Source: Micropterus salmoides
Taxonomy: Eukaryota; Chordata; Actinopteri; Centrarchiformes; Centrarchidae
Length of the DNA stretch: 64,000 bases
Reading direction: 5' to 3'
NCBI RefSeq assembly: GCF_014851395.1
Contig: NW_024040707.1
Location: 14,617,457 to 14,681,456, forward strand
Position 1 is the first letter of the stretch. Each line of letters begins with the position of its first letter. Below the pieces are notes generated by a model. That model searched no databases and had not been told where the DNA came from. It worked only from the letters and a program-made list of their open reading frames with translations. Shown in pieces: positions 49,206-59,092 of this stretch. The translations under genes and the position numbers were made by a program.

Positions 49206-50349
49206 AGCCTAGTTCACACTAGGGTTGGGAGATGTCTACAAAATTTCCATCAGACGATGTCTGCAATGAGACTATTGACTTACGTTACAAGTCGCGGTCA
49301 CGGTTGATATTTTTACGCAAGGAGCAGGTAAAGCAGCATTGAACACAAATGGTGCAGATGCTGGTTTCAGTTGTTTGATAGGCTACATCATTAATAAGCC
49401 GACGTGCAGCTCACCTGCTGCCGTGATAACAGATTGCGGGTGGAAATATACAGAAAAAAGACGAGTTCTCAGTCTTTTAGGCGACTTTATAAAACATACT
49501 GCTGATGGAGAAAATGGAGCAGACGGGGGGAGAGAGACACAGAGAGGCGTGGCAAGCCGGGGTGTTTACCTGAGGTGTAGGTGTGTGTGAGTGTGTCAGA
49601 GTGTGGGGAGAAGAGAATTTCGAGGCAGGTGCAAAGCATACTTACAATAATAAGAATGTTTGTGGTCATTAAAAGCTGCTTTCACAGGGTGGTATAATGT
49701 GAAAATTTGAGATTTGTTTTGCTGGGGGGGGGGTTTTACAATCACAATGCCGGCTCAACGTTGTGATGTCTGTCAGCCATCGCTGATGGACGATGGCATC
49801 GTCTATCGCCCCAACCCTAGTTCACACTACGCGATTTTTAGCCCGATTTGCCACTCGGCAAGCTCGCCGCCCATCAGGCTGTGATCGGGGGTAAATCAGC
49901 GGTCGATCGGTAGTCGCCAGTTGTTATGTGTGAACTACACAACGACGCATCAAAACGGCTCCCCCACACATTTCCAACACATCGCTGACAACTATGCCAA
50001 ATATCTGGAGGAGTCGGCCGATTCGACATCCACATCCAGCCAATGAGAGCAGGCAGCTGGCTGAACAGGCAGCTACATTTTCACCGCAAAACCCTTTTTA
50101 CTCAACTCCAGCTCCAGCTTCTTTGTCTTTATAATTGCTATCTTTATAATAACAAACAACAGCTGTTTTATGTGTAGATTCATGCCATTTCACGTTTCAC
50201 GTGGTTTAGAGACCAGCGTCGGGTGGCAAAGCCACTGTCAGCTCCTGTAGTGTGTGACACCCTGTCACTATCAGTCACGTAGTGTGAACGCCACAACAAC
50301 TTCTAGACTCCCATCACAAGACACCAAGACATGTAGTCTGCCCGAGCCT
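49206..50349. mobile_element. Harbinger-like (3-bp TAA) DNA element, host of a nested hAT
   Basis: TAA at 49203-49205 and 50350-50352 flank an element that starts AGCCTAGTTCACACT. After the nested insert it resumes ACGCGATTTTTAGCCCGATT, and it ends CACGTAGTGTGAACGCC, CATGTAGTCTGCCCGAGCCT. The TTCACACTACG motif near the left is mirrored by CGTAGTGTGAAC near the right. The terminal repeats are weak, so the superfamily is a guess. Without the insert it is about 536 bp and non-coding. Confidence 0.6.
49220..49819. mobile_element. hAT-type element nested in the Harbinger-like element
   Basis: Ends TAGGGTTGGG and CCCAACCCTA form a perfect 10-bp inverted repeat. GTTCACAC is duplicated exactly at 49212-49219 and 49820-49827. 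Inner sequence carries GACGATGTCTGCAATGAGAC on the left and GACGATGGCATCGTCTATCG on the right. Excising it rebuilds the host motif AGTTCACACTACGCG. No transposase. Confidence 0.85.
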
Positions 50350-50352
50350 TAA

Positions 50353-50829
50353 TATGACCACTAGTTGCACGGCTAACTGAGCTACTTAGATAATGGCAGC
50401 TAGTTCGCTGCAGTTAGCGGTTACTTCAGCAGAAAGTAAAGCTATCTGTCCATCAGAAAACGCTGTACATCACAGAGAATTGAGGCAGAGCAGCTGGTGG
50501 ACATCAGGGGAAAAAACTGAAAATATTTTCTCCATAAAATATGATCCAATTTGACCCAAGTCTTTGTACAGTAATGAGTGAGGTCCGGTTGGCCCAAAGA
50601 AACACTATGCTCCAGTAGTCTCAACAATTGAGAAAGCCTTTTATTGAATGTTAAATGAAGACATGCCCCCGAGTGCAAGGTGAGTCATCAACATTTTTAA
50701 AGAAGGTTTTCCAGGAAATGACAACCTCTAAAATATCATAGAATACATATAAGATAAGTATCATTTCTGGGCCAGATACTTAAATCCCACTTAAACATCG
50801 ATTTTGATTGAGGCCGCCCTATGGCAAGC
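50353..50829. other. intergenic, nothing recognised
   Basis: No feature recognised. Confidence 0.5.
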
Positions 50830-51125
50830 CGTTTTAACATTTATTTCTTAAAAACTTACTAGTTGCTATTTAAAAGCTACTAGTACTTATTTATTAGTTA
50901 TTAGTTGTTATTCCATTAGCTACTACTAACTATTTCCATTTTACTAGTAACAATTGATTAGAATCTAATCAACTGTTACTAGTAAAATTAAGTATTAGTA
51001 TCAAATCATTAGATACTTGTCCTTCATTTTTAGTTAGTTACTATTAACTATTCCATTAGTTACTAGTAACTATTTTTTAGTTACTAATAACTAATTGCAG
51101 ATTTTTGCCATTGAAATCAATGGGG
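50830..51125. repeat. TTACTAGTAA-rich repeat with a 51-bp palindrome
   Basis: Built of variants of TAGTTACTAGTAACTA and ending in GCCATTGAAATCAATGGGGC. The core is a palindrome of two 25-bp arms, 50938-50962 and 50964-50988, with one mismatch and a 1-nt centre. Such a sequence can form a cruciform. It resembles a fish repeat I have seen but cannot name. Confidence 0.8.
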
Positions 51126-52131
51126 CACTGCAGTTCAGATATCACTTAATATTTAGTTAGTAACTACTTGTCGCTTTTCTTTCTTCCTGGTTCAATCACA
51201 TCACTTATGGTTTGGTTCGGCTGGTCTGGTTGTCTGGACGGGAGATGCCGTGAGCAGTGATCGTCTCAAGGTCCACTGCATTCTATCTGATCCTTGCACT
51301 TTGTTTTCCGATGTCGATGTGTATTTCGGTCATAAGTAATCATAATTATACTTCTGTCAGTGATAAAGGTGAAAAAGTAACAAAATAAAAGATGACTGTA
51401 GCAACGTTTAAGGAAGCTCCTAGTTGCTGCATCTGCATGCCATGGACAGGAGACAGTTCAACATCACTAGCCATTATGAATTTAACTAAGAAATGTGACG
51501 GGAGAAGAAACTAGTGTTATTCTGCTTGGAAATGACAGCATTGGCCAGTCTCTCTCTAAATCAGATTGATGATCCATTTTCTCTGCCCCGGGGCCACAGT
51601 AATGTAAGGGCCTGGGATCCACCGAGGCTGCACAGAGACAGATGGGACCTTGTCGACTATGACCTTGCTGAGCTAATATTTCTCCCAGGCCTTGTCTGTT
51701 GCCTCATCATTAAAGGTGCCATGGCTATTAACAATGGGGGAATACTTCAAAGACACTGTTTACTTGGACAGCACATAATCCGGGCAGAGAAAAATCACAG
51801 CAGTAGAGTAACAAGGCAAAGAGTGATTGTTTGGCAAATGCTGCGAGTGTCACGTGTGTGCAATGTGATTAAGAGATGTACAATCTTTGATAGTCATGCA
51901 GTGATGTACATAGTATGCACTGTGCAAGTATCCAAACAAACTGCTTGTTGCAAAGACAACATAAGATGATTGAAGCTGTTATTTGTAATATATGATAGTA
52001 AACTGTATAAAAAGTGTGATTTGTTTAAGCCTTTCACTTATAGTTGTTAATATTTCATAATGCGTAATAATTTTTGTAGATTTTGGTGATAATAACTAAT
52101 ATTTTTAAATATTAGTAACATCCAATTATTC
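51126..52131. other. intergenic, nothing recognised
   Basis: A 151-residue open frame at 51514-51969 has no recognisable domain and no neighbouring splice or family support. Confidence 0.5.
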
Positions 52132-52135
52132 TTAA

Positions 52136-52642
52136 AGGTACACTGTTTTAGTGGCATCTAGTGGTGAGGGTTGTGAATTGCATCCAATGACTTAGTCCCC
52201 GCTCACCCCTCCCTTTCCAAGAGCATAGGAGAAGCTACGGTGGCCGACGCTCTGTCGTCTCTTGTACTAAACAATACGTCTGGTTCCCCATTCAACCAAA
52301 TTTTACTTCTCTTCTTACTTGTAATAAACCAGAATCCTACAGCTACTACTACTACTACTTCTTCTTCTTCTTCCTTCTTCTTCATATGTATTCAACATAG
52401 TAACGAAACACGCTCTGTAGAGCAGTTGGTCCTTTTGGGCCACTGTAGAAACATGGCGGCCTAACATGGCGACTTCCATGCACGGCAACCCGCGGAGTAT
52501 GTAGATAGAAATGGCTCATTCTAAGTTAATAAAAACATAACGGTTCATTATGTAAGGTCTTTATATACCACTGAAAACATAGTTACGTATATTAAATTGC
52601 ATTTCTGTCAATAGATCCTCCTAAATATTACACACTGGACCT
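52136..52642. mobile_element. piggyBac-like MITE flanked by TTAA
   Basis: TTAA at 52132-52135 and 52643-52646 flanks inverted ends AGGTACACTG and (reversed) AGGTCCAGTGTGTAATAT. The body has GGCATCTAGTGGTGAGGG and AACATGGCGGCCTAACATGG, the hallmark of a common fish repeat. A CTA/CTT trinucleotide run lies at 52343-52383. Non-autonomous. Confidence 0.78.
52343..52383. repeat. (CTA)n(CTT)n trinucleotide microsatellite
   Basis: About five CTA units pass into CTT units with one interruption, inside the MITE. Confidence 0.9.
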
Positions 52643-52801
52643 TTAAGGCATCATTTCATGTTTGTAGTAAAATTAGATGAGGCTGTAAGTTGCAGCCTGG
52701 TGTTGGGGGGCAGTCTGTCGTAGTCTTTTTTGCTAGTACCGGTGAGGGGTGCCAAAGACAGAAAGTTTGAACTTTTAAACACAATGGCTTTAAAGTTCCG
52801 T

Positions 52802-53448
52802 GGCTGGTTTCACTAAGATATTACAGACAGTGTGTAGAGTTAGTTAGGTCTTTATTTTTTCAGTTAAGACAGTTTTCATGCGAGTAAAGTAAAAGTTAGC
52901 CACGCTACCCCCAGGTTAACTCAGACCTAGGAGACATGTTTCCATGGTAACATAACTGACATCTGCTGACCAGTGTTTCCATGGTAACAATCAGTGACAC
53001 CTGCTGACCAGTGTTTCCATGGTAACAATCAGTGACACCTGCTGACCAGTGGCTCCAAATGACAATAAAAAAGATTAAAACGTGGCTCATAATTTGTGGT
53101 TTACTAAAAATGTTGTGGAGCGAGTAATGAGAAGGAAAAGAGTTTTCAGAGACTGCAGTAACCTGTAGAATATATACAGCACTAAGAACTGACTGAAGAG
53201 TTAGTAGGAGTACTGAGCCCTGCCACATTAAGAAGCCACAGCAGCTCATCTCTGCTACATACCTCAACTGTTGTTGCCCTTGTAACTGTTGAATTCTTAT
53301 TGGGAGTAGTATGATGCAGTTGGTCAGTTAGACATGTTTTTTAGTTACTAAACAGCTTTGTGCAACAGATGTATCTAGACATCTATCTGAAATCTGACTA
53401 TTAGTTTGATCTAAGCCATAGTCAAAGTCTACCTCTGTGAAACCAGCC
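52802..53448. mobile_element. terminal-inverted-repeat element containing the X-box array
   Basis: GGCTGGTTTCAC at 52802-52813 recurs exactly in reverse complement at 53437-53448. The CTGGTTTCACAGA end is one I know from a fish repeat family. About 647 bp long, no coding capacity, and no clear target duplication. Confidence 0.6.
52938..53052. repeat. 37-38-bp tandem repeat with three RFX X-box motifs
   Basis: GTTTCCATGGTAAC occurs without change at 52938-52951, 52975-52988 and 53013-53026. The intervening units read ATCAGTGACACCTGCTGACC with small differences in the first. The motif fits the RFX X-box consensus GTNRCC-N(0-3)-RGYAAC except that R is T in the left half, and it is nearly palindromic. 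A partial fourth unit ends near 53052. Confidence 0.85.
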
Positions 53449-55622
53449 CTGGGTGTCAAGTGTGTGTTTTTATTTTCCATTTAAGTTTTGGTTAAATACA
53501 CAACATTTGATGCTTCAATATTCATTCTTCACCCCATTCACATTTAGCCTCCTCATGGCTGCATGTTAGCTACTTGTTCAACATGGCAGTTTATTTTATC
53601 AAGTTTTCTTATATGTTAAGTCATTCTTTTGCTGCTTTATGGGATTTTAAGCCTTGAGAATGAATCCATTTAGGAATGGATTGCGATGCCAGAGTCAGAC
53701 CAAGAAATATGGTCTAGGAAGCAATCCAGCGGGTCACTGTTACTCACCGCCAGCCAGTAAGAGAGAGATAAGGAAATAATCAAAACAGAGAGGCGAGGGC
53801 CAACTTCAGCCAGACTGCACTGACAGATGGGCTCCCACTTTTATTCTTTGGTACCCCTCCGCTTATTTTATCCAAACCAACCAACGCTCTCTCTGTTGAT
53901 ATGCGCTGGCTTATGGAGACTATTTAGTCTTTTATAACCTTTCTGCTACTTTAGCGCTTAGTATACAATAAAGCAAAAGAACAACCCGCAAGCCCAAATT
54001 CCCTTATCTCCAGTTTCTTATCTCTCATTAGTTTTGGCCTGTGATGAGTGTTGGGGCTTTGTGGGGTGGTGGTATGGTGTGGGGTGTAATCTATTGGAAT
54101 ATGGTTTCATTTTGGATAGACTTTATCAGCAAAGCAATTTAAATTTTGATAATGAAGAACACTGTAAATCCCCCAAGTGCCCTTGTACCGAGGTGTACAC
54201 ATAGCACAACAGTACGCAGCGGGTGGTAATCATTGTGTAATCACTCAAACAACAGTGCACATCCAAGCCCCTGAGCCTTCAGCCACTCCCCAGGCAGCAC
54301 AGCCCCTGATATTTGTTGGGCTTATGATTTGTTCTGGGATCTAAGCAATAAGTAAAGCCTCCTTGTGGCCTTGCAGCCAGATTGAATTGCAAAAACATGT
54401 TGCACCTGGTGCAGCTATAGTAGAAGTAGCAACACTGTCTGCATTCACTATCTGATGGCTGCAACCTTATTGAAAATCTGAAAATGATATTTGGTGAGCT
54501 TAATGGTTGCCCTCTGCAGGCTACGATCAGTCTCACTCAATCCTGTTTTTGTGCCCCCTCCCCCCTCCCCCATCCCCCCATTCTCTTTTTCTTCTTCTGC
54601 TTCACTTTCACAGCATGCGGCCGACAGAAAGAGGCATGATATACGGCTGCTGCGCTCAGTTTTAGAACCGGCGGCACCACATCATTTTTCCTTTGCATTT
54701 TGTTTTCAACTAGAATTAGTGTCTGCATTAGTGAATAATCAATGAGCATCACTGCAGGTGTTTAACACAAGCGTGTCACTTGTTGTGTTTATTCTACGGC
54801 TCCAATATCTACAGATTCAGCTAGAGAACAGCAGATCTGGCGCTGGTAGGGATGCAGGATCCTGCTCAAGGACACTTTAGCAGGAAAGATGCTAATGTGA
54901 CAGAGGCTTGAACTTGGACTTCACCATTAGGATTTTTTCCCTCCCATTACAACCCCTGCTCCTTTATAGTCAATGCAGGGTGCCAGTACATGCTATATGT
55001 TCAGAGCTTCTCCCTTACATGAAGGTGTAATGGCCCTATTTGCCCACAGGGAACATTAAAGTTTCATCTAATGGGTTCTAATGGAGTCATACAGATTTTA
55101 CTGAAAGACAGCATACTACATCTAAGACCATGTCTATCTGCTGTTGCGGCTGACCTTAACAGCAGACATTTTTAGTTCTTCCAGAAGCGAACAATACATC
55201 AATCCAGCTGAAATATCTCGAGGCTTTCAAGCCACATTGGCATTTTCATTGTAACACATTAGCAATAATTAACAGAGATAACTTTTTTATTGTAATTAAT
55301 AATGGAGTAAGAAGATAGCATTATTGAGCCACATATTAAATTGTACTCATTAAACTTCATGACTTGCGTGAAAGCACCAACTCAGACTACTAAGCAGGAT
55401 TGTGGAAGGTCAACGTGATCGTTATATAATTTAACTGGAGAACAATAATGAAATGGTCTAATAAGAGTGATTTCTAATGAATGGTGTGAGAGTGACACCT
55501 CCTTCTCTGTGAAGCTACACTATATATAATAATTGTCAAAATGTGAAGATCCATTTCATTGTTAATGTGACCCATACATGTAACTTAACCCATTTCTGAT
55601 TCCTAATTAAATGCTGCTGAGG
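53449..55622. other. intergenic, mostly unique
   Basis: The patch at 54840-54960 with GCTCAAGGACACTTTAGCAG resembles a piece of a fish repeat. A C-rich tract is at 54554-54580. No gene recognised. Confidence 0.5.
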
Positions 55623-56281
55623 GTACTTAAGTACCATTTTGGGGTACATGTACTTTACTTGAGTATTTCCATTTTATACTTCTACTACATTACATTTCAG
55701 AGGGAAATATTGCACTTTTTAATCCACAACAGCAGACAGCTATAGTTACGAGGTTCTTTACAAATGAAGATACATTTAAAACATTTTTTACATAAAAAAT
55801 GAATGAGTGCTTAAAAGATACATTGATTAGAGATTAATCCCAATGGTTCCCAATCTTTTTGTCTTGTGACGCCTTACAAAAAAGCAGTGCACAGTTGGGG
55901 CCCCCTTGTCACATTTCAGATATATATTAGCATTTTAACCAAAGAGAGATTTCTCCTTTAAACTTCTCAGATGGTTTCATTTGAATAATTTTTTGAGGCC
56001 CAACAATGTGAAATTATCCAATATTTGACAAAAAAGCAAAGATTAGATAAAAAGTTATGTAATGCTACTTGCAGGTTGATGCATTGGTATGAACAATCTA
56101 ATAATGTAATATATAATTATATATCAGTTACAGAGGAAGAGAATATTTACTTTTTTTGCTGATTATACTTTTACTAATGCAGGATTTTAAATGCAGGGCT
56201 TTTACTAGTAATGGAGTAATTTTACATTTCTGTATTGCTACTTTGACGTAAGTACAGGATATAAGTTCTTCTTCCACCACG
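55623..56281. mobile_element. teleost hAT-like repeat (ACTTTTACTT family), copy with both ends
   Basis: Starts with GGGTACTTAAGTACCATTTT, TTTACTTGAGTATTTCCATT and ACTACATTACATTTCAGAGG, and ends GGTATTG-type sequence reading TATTGCTACTTTGACGTAAG and then TTCTTCTTCCACCACGG. Orientation is opposite to the 41815 copy. The middle part from about 55845 (GGTTCCCAATCTTTTTGTCT) is probably a further element or a longer subfamily. Confidence 0.8.
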
Positions 56282-58307
56282 GGGCGAAAAGTAAAACCGA
56301 CAGGTGCTCTTTTTAGACAATACGTTTCCACACGTGGAACACAAAATGGAACTGAAAATATATATTTAGAAAGTTTTGGCACCTGATCGGCTTTGCTACA
56401 GATTCAGTCCAAATATAGTTTTTTCCCTCCTGTGCAGGCAAATGCCTTTGAAGCGAGGGGCAAAGTTGGGAATGGTTCCAGAAGACCAACTCTCCATTTT
56501 GCTAGCTTCAGCACTCAATAGCTCCATGATTAAAGCCAGTCTATTTTATTGATTGAAAAGGAAGGAGAGAAAACCCAGAACCTTTCTACTCTTCAGTCTC
56601 CGCTTCTCCATGTGTAAAAGTGGTGGAAAAGCCTCCCTTGACCATGTCCAGGCAATTTGGGAGGAGCGGGCCTCTCCTGTTGCACTCAGTGACTCCGGCC
56701 ATGCTCTGTTACCTCATCTCATCAGCTGGGAAAGTATTTGTGCTTGTAGCTCCAGAGAAGGCGGCCACGAGTTAAATTGAGTTACCTGTTCAGAGATGGT
56801 TTCATTTTCCACGGATGGCCCCGGAGATCCTTGATGGAACTGCTAACTGCTCATCACCCCTCATGTCCCCGACTGTCTGTCTGAGCAGAGAGCAGCGACA
56901 CGGCGACGTGGCTCAGGTGGCGAAGACAGCTGGCTGCAGGATCCATCACACTATCTCAACTGTGGAGTGCAGTCAGATAAACTTGCCCCGAATAAGACAA
57001 AGCTGTTTTCATCTACCATCTTTGAAAGATGACACTCTGTTTCTCTACGTGCTTTCGATTTTTTTAATAATGTTTAAATCATGTATAAATCATCCAACAT
57101 CAGCTACTTCCTGTCATATTCGCTGATTCTCTCAACTTTACGTGTTCTTTACAGAGCTGCACAGCAGAGGTAAAACCAATTGCCTGCATTCATGGCCATG
57201 CATGAGGTCATGCAGATATGCGATCATGCATTTCAGATGATATAGGGGCAACAGATTCCCTGAGTAATAAGATAATGATTAATTTTATGGCCGTGGTTCA
57301 TATAAAACCCCTATATTATGTGCATTAATCCTTATTGATTAGAACATAATGGATTTTTTAAGATATGTCAATCTACCAAAATTAATCTGGAAGGAGAAAT
57401 GGCTAGAGGTTTGCCTCATGCCCTGTCTGTGTTTATAACCACAGGGCGGGAGATGAAAGCTGGAGAGGAGAGGTGTAAAAAAGTGATCTGGGAAGATAAG
57501 AATTAAGAGGATAAACCAAAGGAGAGGAGTATAAGAGGAGAGGAGCGGAGACAAAAAGCAAAGGGGAGGAGGAAAAGGACAGTTAAGTGGATGAGCAAAT
57601 AAGAGGAGAAATGAGAGCAGAAGAGAGTAACATGAGAGCACAAATATGGGGAAAAGAAGAGGAAGGAGATGAGAGGATAACAGATCAAAGAGCAGGGGAA
57701 GAGCAGACAGCCTGACACCCCACAGTCACGTCACACAATTTACTATGTTCTGGCCCATAATGTTTTATAGCACAATCACTGATAGCACAGTAGTCAGTAG
57801 TGATCTCATTTCACAACCCATATCCTTCAGTAATGTGAACACAAAGGGAGAAGCAGAGCCATTAGCAGCGTCCAGTACTCGTGCTACCCGCGCATAATTG
57901 GTTTCCATGAAAGGAAGCAAGAAAGGGTAAACAGCAAGCAATCATATTAACTCCTGTGAGTCCTAATTGAAATCCGTTCACTATCAGCGCAGATGATGGA
58001 GGCCGAGGAGATGGGTACCGTTCATACCCAGAGCCCTCTTTTCCTCACGCTGCTCTCTGTGTACTGACACGCAGGAAGATGTGGGTTTGCATTATAATCA
58101 AGAGTTATGCCGGCTTGCTGTGCTCAAGGGTAGACGGCGCCGCAGCTAAACATCTGCACATCTGAGCACATAAGATTTTACAATGAATTGGTTCTGGTCA
58201 TTGCCCACTGTACACAGTGTGAATCAGGTGGATTTGAAAACCTGAACAAGGGACTGTCAACGTTATCACGAATGTAATCAATGAAATAATCGTGGGATGA
58301 ATAATAG
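56282..58307. other. intergenic, mostly unique
   Basis: A purine-rich tract (GAGGAG, AGAGGA) occupies about 57450-57710 and creates leucine/serine-rich open frames on the minus strand, taken as artefacts. 57140-57350 is unique with repeated ATGCAT and TAAT cores. No gene recognised. Confidence 0.5.
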
Positions 58308-59092
58308 GACATTTTGGGAAATACGTTTGTTCACCTTCTTGAGAGTTAGATGAGAAGATCGACACCACTCTCATATCTGTCCATTAAATATGAAGCCACA
58401 GATAGCAGCCGGTTAGCTTAGCTTAGCATAAAGACTGGAAGCAGGGTTTAAAGGTAAAATAAATCTGCCTACTAACACCTCTGTACTAGCTCACTAATTA
58501 TTATGTTATTTGTCCTTTGTTTGATCCGTACAAAAACTGAAGTGTAAAAATCACAAGTGTACCCAGACAAGAAATTCTTAAGGCACTTCAGCAGTCCAGC
58601 AAGCAACTCAAACAAAACCACAACATGTCATTTTTTACACTTTGGGTTTTGTATGGCTTAAACAAACATGATACAGTGTTATACGATTGAGGAGCTGGTA
58701 GGCAGATTTTGTTATACAGACTAGAGCTAAGCCAATAAGATAAAATAATATGAAATAATTTGCGTATTGCTGATATGTCGGTGTCAGGTGATAACAACAA
58801 ATTGCAGTATAAATATGCTAAAGTGGATTTCAGGTGATTAAGAATTAGTGTCTCCATTAGTCTATCCACCAGAGAGAACAGGCACGTTGACTTTACAAAT
58901 GCAAAAAGTGTAAAATGTATTTATGTCACAATTAAAAAAAAAACAACAACAACAAAAGTAACCAAAGAGATCCGTGTCAAGACTGTTGGTTCACATTATG
59001 TGTTTATGTTTTAAAAAATAGATACACCATGGGCCGATATATGATCAGATTTTTTAAAGCATATTTTCCAAAATGAAGAACTATTCCTTTAA
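58308..59092. mobile_element. teleost foldback-type repeat, copy 2
   Basis: Starts ACATTTTGGGAAATACG, then GAGAGTTAGATGAGAAGATC and GGTTAGCTTAGCTTAGCAT. It crosses an inner inverted part (ACAAAAACTGAAGTGTAAAA against TTTTACACTTTGGGTTTTGT) and ends CAAAATGAAGAACTATTCCT. It is related to the copy at 35173-35900 and has lost the GGCCGGGCGC centre. Confidence 0.82.

Noticed and set aside
51514..51969. 151-residue plus-strand open frame
   Set aside because: No recognisable family and no sign of splicing; next to repeat clusters.
57339..57718. Leucine/serine-rich minus-strand frames resembling membrane proteins
   Set aside because: They are the complement of a purine-rich GAGGAG tract, which yields hydrophobic codons by composition.
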